The notes under the pieces: generated by a model
Told to the model about the DNA's origin: nothing
Seen by the model: the letters and a program-made list of their open reading frames with translations, nothing else
Database searches by the model: none
Assembly: GCA_963840725.1 (NCBI GenBank)
Contig: CAWIZY010000016.1
Coordinates: forward strand, 1,116,001 to 1,180,000
Direction: 5' to 3'
DNA from: CAVWDU01 sp963840725
GTDB taxonomy: Bacteria > Pseudomonadota > Gammaproteobacteria > Pseudomonadales > Halieaceae
Length of the DNA: 64,000 nt
Translations under genes and position numbers: made by a program
Shown: positions 24,909 to 34,142 of the stretch, piece after piece
Layout: each line of letters opens with the position of its first letter
Position numbering within the stretch: the stretch's first letter is position 1

Positions 24909-26279
24909 ATGAATCTGGAAGTCATCATTCTTGCGGCGGGGCAAGGCACCCGCATGAAGTCCTGTTTGCCCAAGGTTTTGCACCCGGTGGCTGGCAAATC
25001 GCTACTGCAGCATGTGGTTGATACTGCGGCGCAACTCGAGCCAGCAGCAATACACATCGTGGTGGGACACGGGGCTGATGAAGTGCGGGCCGCAGTCGAT
25101 GCACCTGACGCGCGCTGGGTAGAGCAGACTGAGCGTCTGGGTACAGGTCACGCGGTGCTGCAGGCTATGCCCGCCGTCGCAGCAGATAGTGTGGTGTTGG
25201 TGCTTTACGGCGATGTGCCACTGATCAATGCAGAGACTCTGGGTGGCCTGGTCAAGCGAGCCTCAGAGGCACCGGCTTTGCTGACCGCTATCCTGCCCGA
25301 CTCCTCGGGTTACGGAAGAATTATACGCGATGAGCAAGGCGCCCTGCTGGGCGTCGTCGAGGAAAAAGACGCAGACAGCTCGCAACGGCTCATCAAAGAG
25401 ATTAATACCGGCGTACTGGCGGCTCCCGCCGCCGACCTGAATCACTACCTGCCGCGGGTGAACAACGACAATCGGCAGGGTGAGTATTACCTGCCGGATA
25501 TTCTGGGTTTGGCTGTAGCTGATGGGAAACCCATTGACAGCATCCAGACGGAAAACGAACTCGATATTCAGGGGGTTAACGACCGAGTGCAGCTCAATAC
25601 TGTCGAACGGGAGTTTCAGCGCCGTCAGGTCACGGCATTGTTGGCAGAAGGTGTCTACGTGGCTGATGTTTCGCGGGTCGATATACGCGGCTCGCTGGTT
25701 TGTGGAAGTGATGTCAGCATCGACATCAACGCGGTATTCGAGGGCACCGTGCGTCTCGGCGACGGTGTAACAATAGGCCCGAACTGTGTGTTGAAGGATG
25801 TAACTGTCGGTGATGGTTGCCGTATCGAGGCCATGAGCCATTTGCAGGAGGCCCAGCTGGACACGGGATGTACCGTAGGCCCTTATGCGCGCCTCAGGCC
25901 CGGCACGGTGCTGGAAGCAGGAGCCCGGGTGGGTAATTTCGTGGAAACCAAGAAATCCACCATTGGTGCCGGCAGTAAGGTCAATCATTTGAGCTACATA
26001 GGCGACTGCCAGATGGGTGCCGGAGTCAATGTGGGTGCCGGCACCATCACCTGCAACTACGATGGCGTAAATAAGCACCAGACCATTATGGGTGACAGGG
26101 TATTTGTGGGCTCCAACAGCACGCTGGTGGCCCCGGTAGAGATCGCCAGCGACGGCTTTGTGGCGGCTGGTTCAACGCTTACTCGGCCAGTCGGCGAAAG
26201 AGAGCTAGCGGTCGGTCGCAGTAAACAACGCAATATCAGTGGCTGGAAGCGCCCTGACAGCCAACAGGGGGGTAGATAG
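24909..26279 (+). CDS. glmU: Bifunctional UDP-N-acetylglucosamine pyrophosphorylase / glucosamine-1-phosphate acetyltransferase
   Basis: Catalyses the last two steps to UDP-GlcNAc, the precursor of peptidoglycan and lipopolysaccharide. The 456-residue protein has the N-terminal uridylyltransferase motif LAAGQGTRMKSCLPKVLHPV and the C-terminal left-handed beta-helix with hexapeptide repeats, including NFVETKKSTIGAGSKVNHL and GAGTITCNYDG, which hold acetyltransferase residues. Its stop lies 2 bases before glmS, so the pathway genes form one unit, next to atp as in E. coli. Confidence 0.97.
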   Translation: MNLEVIILAAGQGTRMKSCLPKVLHPVAGKSLLQHVVDTAAQLEPAAIHIVVGHGADEVRAAVDAPDARWVEQTERLGTGHAVLQAMPAVAADSVVLVLYGDVPLINAETLGGLVKRASEAPALLTAILPDSSGYGRIIRDEQGALLGVVEEKDADSSQRLIKEINTGVLAAPAADLNHYLPRVNNDNRQGEYYLPDILGLAVADGKPIDSIQTENELDIQGVNDRVQLNTVEREFQRRQVTALLAEGVYVADVSRVDIRGSLVCGSDVSIDINAVFEGTVRLGDGVTIGPNCVLKDVTVGDGCRIEAMSHLQEAQLDTGCTVGPYARLRPGTVLEAGARVGNFVETKKSTIGAGSKVNHLSYIGDCQMGAGVNVGAGTITCNYDGVNKHQTIMGDRVFVGSNSTLVAPVEIASDGFVAAGSTLTRPVGERELAVGRSKQRNISGWKRPDSQQGGR

Positions 26280-26281
26280 CC

Positions 26282-28111
26282 ATGTGCGGTATTGTGGCAG
26301 CAGCAACGCGGCGGGAAGTCTCTGAAATTCTTTTGGAGGGGCTTCGCAGGTTGGAATATCGTGGCTACGACTCCGCCGGCATGGCCCTGGTGGACAACGA
26401 GTTCAATCTGCAATTACACAAGCAGCAGGGCAAAGTAGCGGAACTGGAGAAATCCCAGGCTCTGAGACCGCATCTGGGGTGCAGCGGTATCGCCCATACT
26501 CGCTGGGCAACACACGGGGAGCCCTCGGCTGCAAATGCCCACCCGCATGTATCCGGCGACAGGCTGGCGCTGGTTCACAACGGCATTATTGAAAACCACG
26601 CGGAGCTGCGCGTGGAGCTGCAAGCGGCGGGCTATGAGTTTCTGTCCGCCACCGACAGCGAGGTGATTGTGCATTTGCTGCATCAGCAGCTGGTGCAGGG
26701 CAACAGCCTTTGGGTGGCCCTGCAGAATGTCGTGGTCCGGCTCAAGGGCGCCTACGCCATTGCGGCCCTGGATATTGAACAGCCGAACGAAATTGTCGCC
26801 GCACGTGAGGGCAGTCCACTGGTCGTCGGCGTCGGCATCGGCGAGAACTTCCTGGCCTCTGATCAGATAGCGCTGCGCCAGGTGACAGACCGGTTTATCT
26901 ACCTCGAAGAAGGTGACCTGGTCCGGATAACGCCATCCAGCATGGAAATTATTGATCGGGCCGGGAGGGCGGTGACGCGACGGCAAACGCGTATCTCGGA
27001 AGCCGTCGAGGTGGCTGAGCTGGGTGAGTTTGACCACTTTATGCTTAAAGAGATCTATGAGCAGCCCGCCGCCCTGGCAGCGACGTTTGCTGTCCCCCAT
27101 GGGGAGCGCGTCAGTGACAACCTGTTCGGCGCCAACGCTGCGGCCATTTTTGATCAGGTAGAGTCAGTCCAGATTGTGGCCTGCGGCACCAGCTATCACG
27201 CCGGTATGGTCGGGCGTTACTGGCTGGAAGAGCTGGCAGGTATTCCCTGTGAAGTAGAAGTCGCGTCGGAATTCCGTTATCGCAAGCGTGTGCAACACAA
27301 AGGCACCCTGCTGGTGATGCTCTCCCAGTCGGGTGAAACAGCCGATACACTGGCCGCTCTGCGCAATGCACAGGACGGTGAGTTTATCGGCAGTCTGGTG
27401 ATTGCCAACGTCGACAACAGCACCCTGGTCCGCGAGAGTGATCTGGTGTTTCTAACCCGGGCGGGGATTGAAATCGGGGTGGCCTCAACCAAGGCGTTTA
27501 CCACCCAGCTGGTGGCGATGCTGATGTTGACCATGGCGCTTGGCCGGCGCAGCTCGCTGAGCGAAGAAAAAGAACTGGAGCTGATTTCAGCACTGCGGAT
27601 TCTGCCGGAGCTGGTGCAGGAAACCCTGGCCATAGACCCTGCTATCGAGACGCTTTCAGAGCGCTTTATACCCAAGCATAATGCGCTGTTTCTGGGTCGT
27701 GGCATTCAATACCCGATTGCCATGGAGGGAGCGCTGAAACTCAAGGAAATATCCTATATCCATGCAGAGGCCTACCCCGCTGGCGAGCTAAAGCATGGAC
27801 CGCTGGCGTTAGTCGATGATGATATGCCAGTGGTGGCGGTAGCCCCCAATGATGACCTGCTGGAGAAGCTCAAATCCAACCTGGAGGAGGTGCGCTCCAG
27901 GGGTGGCGAACTGTTCGTGTTCGCTGACCGCGAATCCGGTTTTGCTGACGAGCCCAGAGTAACCGTCATGCCCATGCCCAGCTGCCCGGATCCGCTGATG
28001 CCGGTCATTTACACGGTAGCGCTGCAGCTGTTGGCGTATCATGTGGCGGTTCAAAAAGGCACCGATGTGGATAAACCCCGTAATCTGGCCAAGTCCGTCA
28101 CGGTTGAATAA
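26282..28111 (+). CDS. glmS: Glutamine--fructose-6-phosphate aminotransferase (isomerizing)
   Basis: Makes glucosamine-6-phosphate from fructose-6-phosphate and glutamine. The 609-residue protein begins MCGIVAAA, placing the nucleophilic cysteine directly after the initiator Met. HTRWATHGEPSAANAHPH and HNGIIENH belong to the glutaminase domain. Two SIS sugar-isomerase domains follow, with CGTSYHAG and SQSGETADTLAALR. In Enterobacteria GlrR controls glmS through the GlmY small RNA. GlrR is encoded 16 kb away here, but I see no GlmY-like RNA and no glmS ribozyme. Confidence 0.97.
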   Translation: MCGIVAAATRREVSEILLEGLRRLEYRGYDSAGMALVDNEFNLQLHKQQGKVAELEKSQALRPHLGCSGIAHTRWATHGEPSAANAHPHVSGDRLALVHNGIIENHAELRVELQAAGYEFLSATDSEVIVHLLHQQLVQGNSLWVALQNVVVRLKGAYAIAALDIEQPNEIVAAREGSPLVVGVGIGENFLASDQIALRQVTDRFIYLEEGDLVRITPSSMEIIDRAGRAVTRRQTRISEAVEVAELGEFDHFMLKEIYEQPAALAATFAVPHGERVSDNLFGANAAAIFDQVESVQIVACGTSYHAGMVGRYWLEELAGIPCEVEVASEFRYRKRVQHKGTLLVMLSQSGETADTLAALRNAQDGEFIGSLVIANVDNSTLVRESDLVFLTRAGIEIGVASTKAFTTQLVAMLMLTMALGRRSSLSEEKELELISALRILPELVQETLAIDPAIETLSERFIPKHNALFLGRGIQYPIAMEGALKLKEISYIHAEAYPAGELKHGPLALVDDDMPVVAVAPNDDLLEKLKSNLEEVRSRGGELFVFADRESGFADEPRVTVMPMPSCPDPLMPVIYTVALQLLAYHVAVQKGTDVDKPRNLAKSVTVE

Positions 28112-28364
28112 CACCCGCCGGGGTTAGCACTCTATAAGCCTCGGCCGAGATCGGTTGCCCTGGGCGCTCCCGAAAACCGGGTTCAGCGGGTCTCAACAGG
28201 TCTTTCGGCCTCCATCAACTCTGCGTTCTCTATCAGCCGCAACAGTCGTGTGCGCGGGTCTGAAACTTTCCGTCAGGCGAAAGCAGTTTGCTGGTCTACT
28301 ATTGAGTGTTGTGGGCCGCCCAGGCCGAGCACATGAGAGCGGGCCGCGCAGAGGGAGGAGAAAC

Positions 28365-28745
28365 ATGGAATATCACGGGCGCTGTCACTGTGGCGTGGTG
28401 AGATTTGTTGTCGAAGCGCCGGCGTCGGTGGAAGTAGAGCAGTGCAACTGCTCAATTTGCCGCCAGAGCGGGTTTTTGCATCTCATCGTGCCCGCGGCAA
28501 GATTTCGCCTGCTGAGCGGTGAGGAGGACCTGACCACTTACCGCTTCAACACCCGTGTTGCCAGGCATTACTTCTGTCGGCATTGTGGAATCAAGCCATT
28601 TTACAGACCGAGATCCAATCCCGATGGGATCGATGTCAACCTGAACTGTCTTAAGGTGATGCCAGCGGAGGTCAAGATCGTAGCTTTCGACGGCGACAAC
28701 TGGGAGGCCAATGCAGCAAGCCTTGCCCACAAAAGCAAGGAGTGA
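28365..28745 (+). CDS. GFA (CENP-V) family zinc protein
   Basis: A 126-residue protein of the GFA family, named for glutathione-dependent formaldehyde-activating enzyme, though most members have other or unknown roles. The zinc-binding cysteines are in GRCHCGVV, QCNCSICRQSG and YFCRHCGIKPFYRPRS. ATG at 28365 has GGGAGGAG 6 bases upstream, an excellent site; the frame is open further up but that stretch does not look coding. The 253 bases between glmS and this gene hold no recognisable feature. Confidence 0.85.
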   Translation: MEYHGRCHCGVVRFVVEAPASVEVEQCNCSICRQSGFLHLIVPAARFRLLSGEEDLTTYRFNTRVARHYFCRHCGIKPFYRPRSNPDGIDVNLNCLKVMPAEVKIVAFDGDNWEANAASLAHKSKE

Positions 28746-28792
28746 TGGCCCTTGAGGTTTTTGTCCGCGGTAGAGCCCGGTGGCGTTAAACG

Positions 28793-29161
28793 CTATTTCG
28801 CATTCGCCTCGGTATACTTACGGATTTCCTTGTTGAACTGCCCAGCGACGGCCTCTTCCTGTGAGACTGCCTCATTGTAGGCTGCAATTGTCTCATCGTA
28901 CTCGGTTTGTGCCGCTTTCTTTTCCGCGTCGCTGCCTTTGGCAGCTCTTGCCTCCGCTGCGGTGAATTTCTTTTCCAGACAAGTCATATATTCGATGTTG
29001 GCGGCCTGAAAGGTTTTGACGGCTTTCTGACCTTCCAGCATCTGGTCCATGGTCGACTTGGCGCCCTCCGGCACCTTGGGGGCCTTCGGGTTGACACAAT
29101 CAGCCAGAGCAACCGGACTGCTGAGGACCAAAACAAAGCAAGCTGCGGGGAGTAATTTCAT
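28793..29161 (-). CDS. Small exported protein of unknown function
   Basis: A 122-residue protein with a signal peptide (MKLLPAACFVLVLSSPVALA, cleavage expected after ALA). The mature part is a charged, lysine- and alanine-rich helical protein with two cysteines, one near the start (DCVNPKAPKVPEG) and one in YMTCLEKKF, which could form a disulfide in the periplasm. I do not recognise a family. It stands alone, leftward, between the GFA and SPOR-domain genes. Confidence 0.6.
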   Translation of the reverse strand: MKLLPAACFVLVLSSPVALADCVNPKAPKVPEGAKSTMDQMLEGQKAVKTFQAANIEYMTCLEKKFTAAEARAAKGSDAEKKAAQTEYDETIAAYNEAVSQEEAVAGQFNKEIRKYTEANAK

Positions 29162-29234
29162 GACCTTAGCCTCATCGACGATTTTGTCGAAGATTAGCAG
29201 CCCCTCGCGAGCCTGCCAAGTGAGAAGGCTGCTG

Positions 29235-30113
29235 CTACTGTTCGCCTACCCAGAGCCCCGAGAGCTTGTACTCCCGCTCCAGAGCCCTGGCCACAGCTGA
29301 TGCTTCCGCTTTACTGGCTAGTCCAACAACTCTGACCCTGTAGAAAGTCTTGTTGCTTTTTACCCCGGGGACGATGGTCACGGTGCCACTGGAAGGCTGC
29401 AGTTTTTTCGCCCAGGATTCTGCCGCGGACCGCTGGCTATAAGAGCTGAAATTGACGAACCAGCCGCTTGTAGTTCCTGCATTGGTTTCGGTGGGCGCAG
29501 AGCCCGTCTCTCGGGTGGCGGGTTTTGGAGCGGCCAACTTGTCAGACGAGCGGGTTGAGCTGCCTCCGGCAGCATCTGCCCGGTCAGCGGCGCCCTGCCC
29601 GGCTGGTGACGGCTGGGCCGGATTCTCGCCGGGGTTGGCTGATCGCTGCGCCGAGAGTGAAGCCTGGAGGCGCTGATTTTCAAGCTCAAGATTGGCGATG
29701 GATGCGCGCAGCTCGTCGTTGCGGCGCTCTATTCTGCGCAGCGCCTGGCGCGTCTGCGCTGTATCAGCTGGCTGCGCCGAGGTCGCCAGTTCTGCCTGCA
29801 GGCGGCTGATTTCCTCGCGCAGCTCTTCGCGCTCCTGAATGACGCCATAACCACCGAAGCCCAGTAGCAGCAGGGCAACGACAGTGGCGGCTACCAATCC
29901 CATTGGCCAGCGCGGCGCGGTGTCCGCCATCAGATCTGAGGGGTCCTCGGTCGACCAGTCGTCTGCATCATCGTCCAGCCACTCACGGGTGCCTGAAGTA
30001 GCGCTGCTCAGCACTGCAGAGGTGCGCGATGTGGTGGCGTCGACCGGAGAATCGACCGCCTTGTCCGGTGGAGTCGTATCGCTTGGATCATCGAAGGGCG
30101 GCTGGTTGGACAT
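29235..30113 (-). CDS. SPOR-domain membrane protein
   Basis: A 292-residue bitopic protein. An acidic N-terminal cytoplasmic part of about 70 residues precedes one membrane segment (MGLVAATVVALLLLGFGGYG). A coiled-coil (REELREEISRLQAELA and RRIERRNDELRASIANLELE), a low-complexity linker, and a C-terminal SPOR domain (GWFVNFSSYSQRSAAESWAKK to the end) follow. SPOR domains bind denuded peptidoglycan glycan strands at division sites, so a role in septal wall metabolism is likely. The layout resembles DamX/FtsN-like proteins without matching one. Confidence 0.8.
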   Translation of the reverse strand: MSNQPPFDDPSDTTPPDKAVDSPVDATTSRTSAVLSSATSGTREWLDDDADDWSTEDPSDLMADTAPRWPMGLVAATVVALLLLGFGGYGVIQEREELREEISRLQAELATSAQPADTAQTRQALRRIERRNDELRASIANLELENQRLQASLSAQRSANPGENPAQPSPAGQGAADRADAAGGSSTRSSDKLAAPKPATRETGSAPTETNAGTTSGWFVNFSSYSQRSAAESWAKKLQPSSGTVTIVPGVKSNKTFYRVRVVGLASKAEASAVARALEREYKLSGLWVGEQ

Positions 30114-30320
30114 GAGAGTAAGTCGTTATGCTGCTTTGCTCATCGAGATGGTAACAGAGCATGACCTGCTTTGCCTCACCTGTTGACTGGCCCGATACAA
30201 TTATAAGGGCTCAAAGCAAGTCGTTTCATGGTGTTGTTATGGATGGCCCGACTGCCTCCGCGGCCTGACGGATCGACAGCAGACCTGTATGGCGGCGAGG
30301 TAATCACTTAGAATAGTGCG

Positions 30321-32470
30321 ATGGACGTTTCTGATATTCTCTCCCCACTTAACACGGCGCAACGTGACGCTGTCGCGGCTGAGAGCCAGAACATGCTGGT
30401 TCTGGCTGGAGCCGGCAGCGGCAAGACCCGGGTGCTTGTGCACCGAATTGCCTGGCTGGTGCGTGCACTGGATCTGTCACCCTACTCTATTCTCGCTGTA
30501 ACTTTCACGAACAAGGCGGCCCGGGAGATGCGGACCCGGGTGGAGGAAATGCTGCAGATTCGGGGGTATGGCATGTGGATGGGGACGTTTCACGGCCTTG
30601 CCCATCGTCTTCTAAAGGCCCACTGGAAAGAGGCCGGCCTGCCGCAGAACTTCCAGATCCTCGACAGTGATGATCAACTCCGGGTCATCAAACGGATTTG
30701 CCGGGAGCAGCAGCTGGACGAGTCTCGCTGGCCGCCGCGCCAGGCCCAGTGGTACATCAACGGTCAGAAAGACGAGGGCCTGCGCGCCGCGCACATCGAG
30801 GCCCCGGAGGGCGATCTCTACCTGCACACCCTGTTGGGTATCTACCGCGCCTACGAATCCGCCTGCGAGCGGGCGGGCATGGTCGATTTTGCGGAGCTGC
30901 TTTTGCGTGCCCATGAGCTGTGGCTGAAGTCGCCGGACGTGCTGAGCCATTATCAGGGCCGGTTTCGGCAGATTCTGGTGGATGAGTTTCAGGATACCAA
31001 TACCATTCAGTATGCCTGGTTGCGTGTTCTTTCGGGCGGCAAGATTCCGGTCATCGCCGTCGGTGATGACGACCAGTCGATCTATGGCTGGCGGGGAGCC
31101 AAAATCGAGAATATCCAGCGTTTCAGCGACGATTTCGCCCCGTACGGACAGTTCGTCTGGAGCAGAATTACCGCTCAACCCAAACCATTCTGCAGGCAGC
31201 TAACGGGGTGATCGCCCATAATTTTGGACGCCTGGGAAAGGAGCTGTGGACCGCTGGCGAGACGGGAGAAGCGATCACGCTGTACGCCGGTTTTAATGAA
31301 CATGATGAAGCGCGGTTTATCGTCGAGCAGGTTGAGCGCTGGCTGGAAGACGGCAACACCCGGGCATCCGCTGCCATTCTCTATCGCTCGAATGCCCAGT
31401 CCAGGGTTTTGGAGGAGGCGTTGCTGCGGGCGGCGATACCCTACCGTATTTACGGCGGCCAACGGTTCTATGAGCGGCTGGAAATACGCAACGCGCTGGC
31501 TTATCTCCGGCTCCTGCAAAACCGCGGCGATGATGCCGCTGTGGAACGGGTGATCAACACGCCACCGCGCGGCATCGGCGGTAAGACCCTCGAACTGCTG
31601 AGAGAGTGCGCCCGGTCTCGCGATATCTCGCTGTGGCAGGCGATCGGTTGTGTAAAAGAGGAGAAACTGCTGCCCGCCCGGGCCCTGGGGGCCCTGGAAG
31701 GCTTTACAGTTTTGGTCGATGAGCTGGATTCCGCCGCCATGGACATCACGCTTGAGGAGACCGTCGAGCAACTGATCGAGACCTGTGGTCTGGTCGCCTA
31801 TCACCAGAAGGAAAAGGGTGAGAAAGGCCAGGCGCGGGTGGAGAACCTCGAGGAACTGGTGAGTGCCGCCAAGCAGTTCGTCCCGGAGGGTGAGGACTTG
31901 TCGCCCCTGCAGCAGTTCCTGGACAATGCGGCCCTCGACGCTGGTGATGGTCAGGCGGATGCCCATGAGGACAGTGTGCAACTAATGACGTTGCATTCCG
32001 CCAAAGGACTGGAGTTTCCCCTCGTGTTCCTGGCGGGCATGGAAGAAAACCTGTTTCCTCACCGGATGTCTCTGGAAGAGCCCGGCCGGCTTGAGGAGGA
32101 GCGACGCCTCTGTTACGTGGGTATTACCCGGGCCATGACTAAACTGGTCATCAGCTATGCCGAGACCCGGCGTGTTCATGGGTCGGAAACCTATAATGCG
32201 CCCTCCCGTTTTGTTCGGGAAATTCCCGCAGAGCTGCTCGAAGAGGTGCGCTTGCAAACCAGTATAACGCGCCCGGTCAGCAGTCTGACGCAAACCGAGG
32301 TGCCGGACACGGGCCTGAGCCTGGGCCAGCGCGTCTATCATCAGATCTTCGGTGAAGGCGTCGTGCTAAACTTCGAAGGGCGTGGAAACAGCGCTCGTGT
32401 AGAGGTCAATTTTGACGCTGAGGGCAGCAAGTGGTTGGTACTGCAGTACGCCAACCTGCAGCTGATGTGA
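30321..32470 (+). pseudogene. uvrD: DNA helicase II UvrD, interrupted by a one-base frameshift
   Basis: The SF1 helicase of nucleotide excision and mismatch repair. The first frame (30321-31211, 296 residues) has NTAQRDAV, the Walker A box AGAGSGKTRVL, LVDEFQDTNTIQ and DDDQSIYGWRGAKIENIQRF. It then reads into unrelated residues and stops at 31211. From about 31151 the +2 frame continues VRLEQNYRSTQTILQAANG and the rest of the helicase up to QYANLQLM at 32470. Inserting one base near 31150 gives about 716 residues, close to E. coli UvrD (720). The second frame has its own GTG at 31208, overlapping the first stop as GTGA. A sequencing error, a real mutation and a split gene all remain possible. 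Confidence 0.85.
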
Positions 32471-32472
32471 GC

Positions 32473-33684
32473 ATGAATAACCGGGTTGTTCAACGGGGGC
32501 GCGAGTCAGTGGAAAAACGCATATTGCCGCTGGTCGTCCTGCTGCTGGTTGCAGCACTGGTGACGGTGATTGCTCTCTGGGCAACCGATCGCGCCGACGA
32601 TAACCGTAATGCGGATATTACCCTCGGGGCAGGTGAGCAACAAAACTTTCACTGGAAACTGGTACAGACCTGGCCAAAGAACCTGCCCGGCCTCGGGAGT
32701 GGCCCGGAGTTCTTCGCTCGCGAGATCGAGCGGGTTAGCAACGGTCGACTCACGGTTCACGTCTACGGCGCGGGTGAGATGGTGCCTGCATTCGAAGTGT
32801 TTGATGCGGTCTCCCAGGGCGTAGCGGAGATCGGTCACGGCGCTGCCTATTACTGGAAGGGCAAGATTCCGGCTTCAGTGTTTTTCACCGCCGTACCCTT
32901 TGGCCTGACGGCACAGGAAATCAATGGCTGGCTGCATTTTGGCGGGGGTCTTGAACTGTGGCGAGAAGCCTACGCACCTGCGGGTATTGTACCGTTCGCG
33001 GGCGGCAACAGTGGGGTACAAATGGCGGGCTGGTTTAACCGCGAAATTCATTCCGTAGACGATATCAAGGGCCTTAAAATGCGTATCCCGGGTCTGGCGG
33101 GGGAGGTTTTCGCGGCAATTGGCGGGACAGCCGTGCGGATACCAGGGGGCGAGATTTACACCTCGCTGCAAACGGGTGTGATTGATGCAACCGAATGGGT
33201 CGGCCCCTATAACGACCTGGCACTTGGGCTTCATCAGGTGGCCAAGTACTACTACTATCCGGGCTGGCATGAACCCGGTGCCATGTTGGAGTTTATCGTC
33301 AATCAGGAAGCACTTGCTGCACTACCTGCTGATTTGCAGGCCATGGTAACCATCACGGCGCGTGCCGCAAATCAGAGCATGCTGGATGAGTTCACGGCCC
33401 GCAATAACGCCGCGCTGACTGAGCTCGTTGAGAACCATGGTGTCCAGTTGCGCCGGCTGCCAGATGATGTACTCGCTGCATTGGCGCGGGAAAGTGAAAG
33501 GGTCATGAGTAAGCTTGTGGCTAGCGACCCGATGGCCGCCAGGGTACATGCGTCTTATCAGGCGTTTCGCGAGGGCGTGAAGTCTTACCACCATATCTCT
33601 GAGCAGGCCTATATTAATGCCCGCGATGACGGTGTGCCGACCAGGGGCTGGCCGACCAGGGGCTGGCCGACTAGGTTTTTATAG
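32473..33684 (+). CDS. dctP: TRAP transporter substrate-binding protein (DctP family)
   Basis: The periplasmic receptor of a tripartite ATP-independent transporter, 403 residues. After a membrane signal/anchor (RILPLVVLLLVAALVTVIALW), the DctP fold shows FHWKLVQTWPKNLPG, RIPGLAGEVFAAIGGTAVRIPGGEIYTSLQTGVIDATEWVGPYND (given here only by landmarks) and the conserved arginine in KMRIPG that usually binds a carboxylate. Relatives include the TakP-type 2-oxoacid receptors; the ligand is unknown. The last residues are an in-frame repeat (PTRGW-PTRGW-PTRFL). The gene begins 2 bases after uvrD and its end overlaps the facing thioesterase gene by 14 bases. Confidence 0.88.
   Translation: MNNRVVQRGRESVEKRILPLVVLLLVAALVTVIALWATDRADDNRNADITLGAGEQQNFHWKLVQTWPKNLPGLGSGPEFFAREIERVSNGRLTVHVYGAGEMVPAFEVFDAVSQGVAEIGHGAAYYWKGKIPASVFFTAVPFGLTAQEINGWLHFGGGLELWREAYAPAGIVPFAGGNSGVQMAGWFNREIHSVDDIKGLKMRIPGLAGEVFAAIGGTAVRIPGGEIYTSLQTGVIDATEWVGPYNDLALGLHQVAKYYYYPGWHEPGAMLEFIVNQEALAALPADLQAMVTITARAANQSMLDEFTARNNAALTELVENHGVQLRRLPDDVLAALARESERVMSKLVASDPMAARVHASYQAFREGVKSYHHISEQAYINARDDGVPTRGWPTRGWPTRFL
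33637..33675. repeat. 15-base tandem repeat at the dctP 3' end
   Basis: CCGACCAGGGGCTGG is present twice in full (33637-33651, 33652-33666) and once in part (33667-33675). It is in frame and encodes PTRGW repeats at the extreme C-terminus of the binding protein. Confidence 0.9.
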
Positions 33685-34063
33685 CCCGAGTACGCCCGTT
33701 CTCGTCAATCGCGACAAACACAAACTCACCCTCGGTGACCTTGATGGGCTCGCCATCGTGCAGGGAGTTGATCCAGACCTCTACCACAATCCGAATTGAG
33801 CTGCGCCCGATCTCCAGTACATCGCAATAGCAGGTGACTACAGCCCCGACGTGCACCGGGGTGAGAAACACCATGCCGTCGATAGCGACGGTGGCGACTT
33901 TTCCTCCCGCGACATCTACCGCGGTGATACTGCCGGCGAGATCCATCTGGGAAAGCAGCCAACCCCCGAAAATATCACCGTTGGCATTGGTGTCCTTCGG
34001 CATCGCAATGGTTTGCAGGGAGAGTTCACCCTGCGGTACAGGTGCTGAGTCAATGTCGCTCAT
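33671..34063 (-). CDS. yciA: Acyl-CoA thioesterase, YciA-like hotdog protein
   Basis: A 130-residue single-hotdog thioesterase. The catalytic region is MPKDTNANGDIFGGWLLSQMD, with the conserved N and D of the YciA/BACH group, followed by GKVATVAIDGMVFLTPVHVG and a C-terminal EGEFVFVAID. Such enzymes hydrolyse a range of acyl-CoAs in the cytoplasm. It lies between dctP and dctM but points with dctMQ. Confidence 0.9.
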   Translation of the reverse strand: MSDIDSAPVPQGELSLQTIAMPKDTNANGDIFGGWLLSQMDLAGSITAVDVAGGKVATVAIDGMVFLTPVHVGAVVTCYCDVLEIGRSSIRIVVEVWINSLHDGEPIKVTEGEFVFVAIDENGRTRAIKT

Positions 34064-34142
34064 CGCGTGTCTCTCGCTCCATGGTCGCCGCCCGATTGAG
34101 GCATCACCGATGCTCGGCGCTGATCTGACTGCAGGCAGGACA

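Noticed and set aside
28155..28364. Upstream extension of the GFA-family gene
   Set aside because: The extra 70 residues look like translated non-coding sequence, and a strong ribosome site precedes the ATG at 28365.
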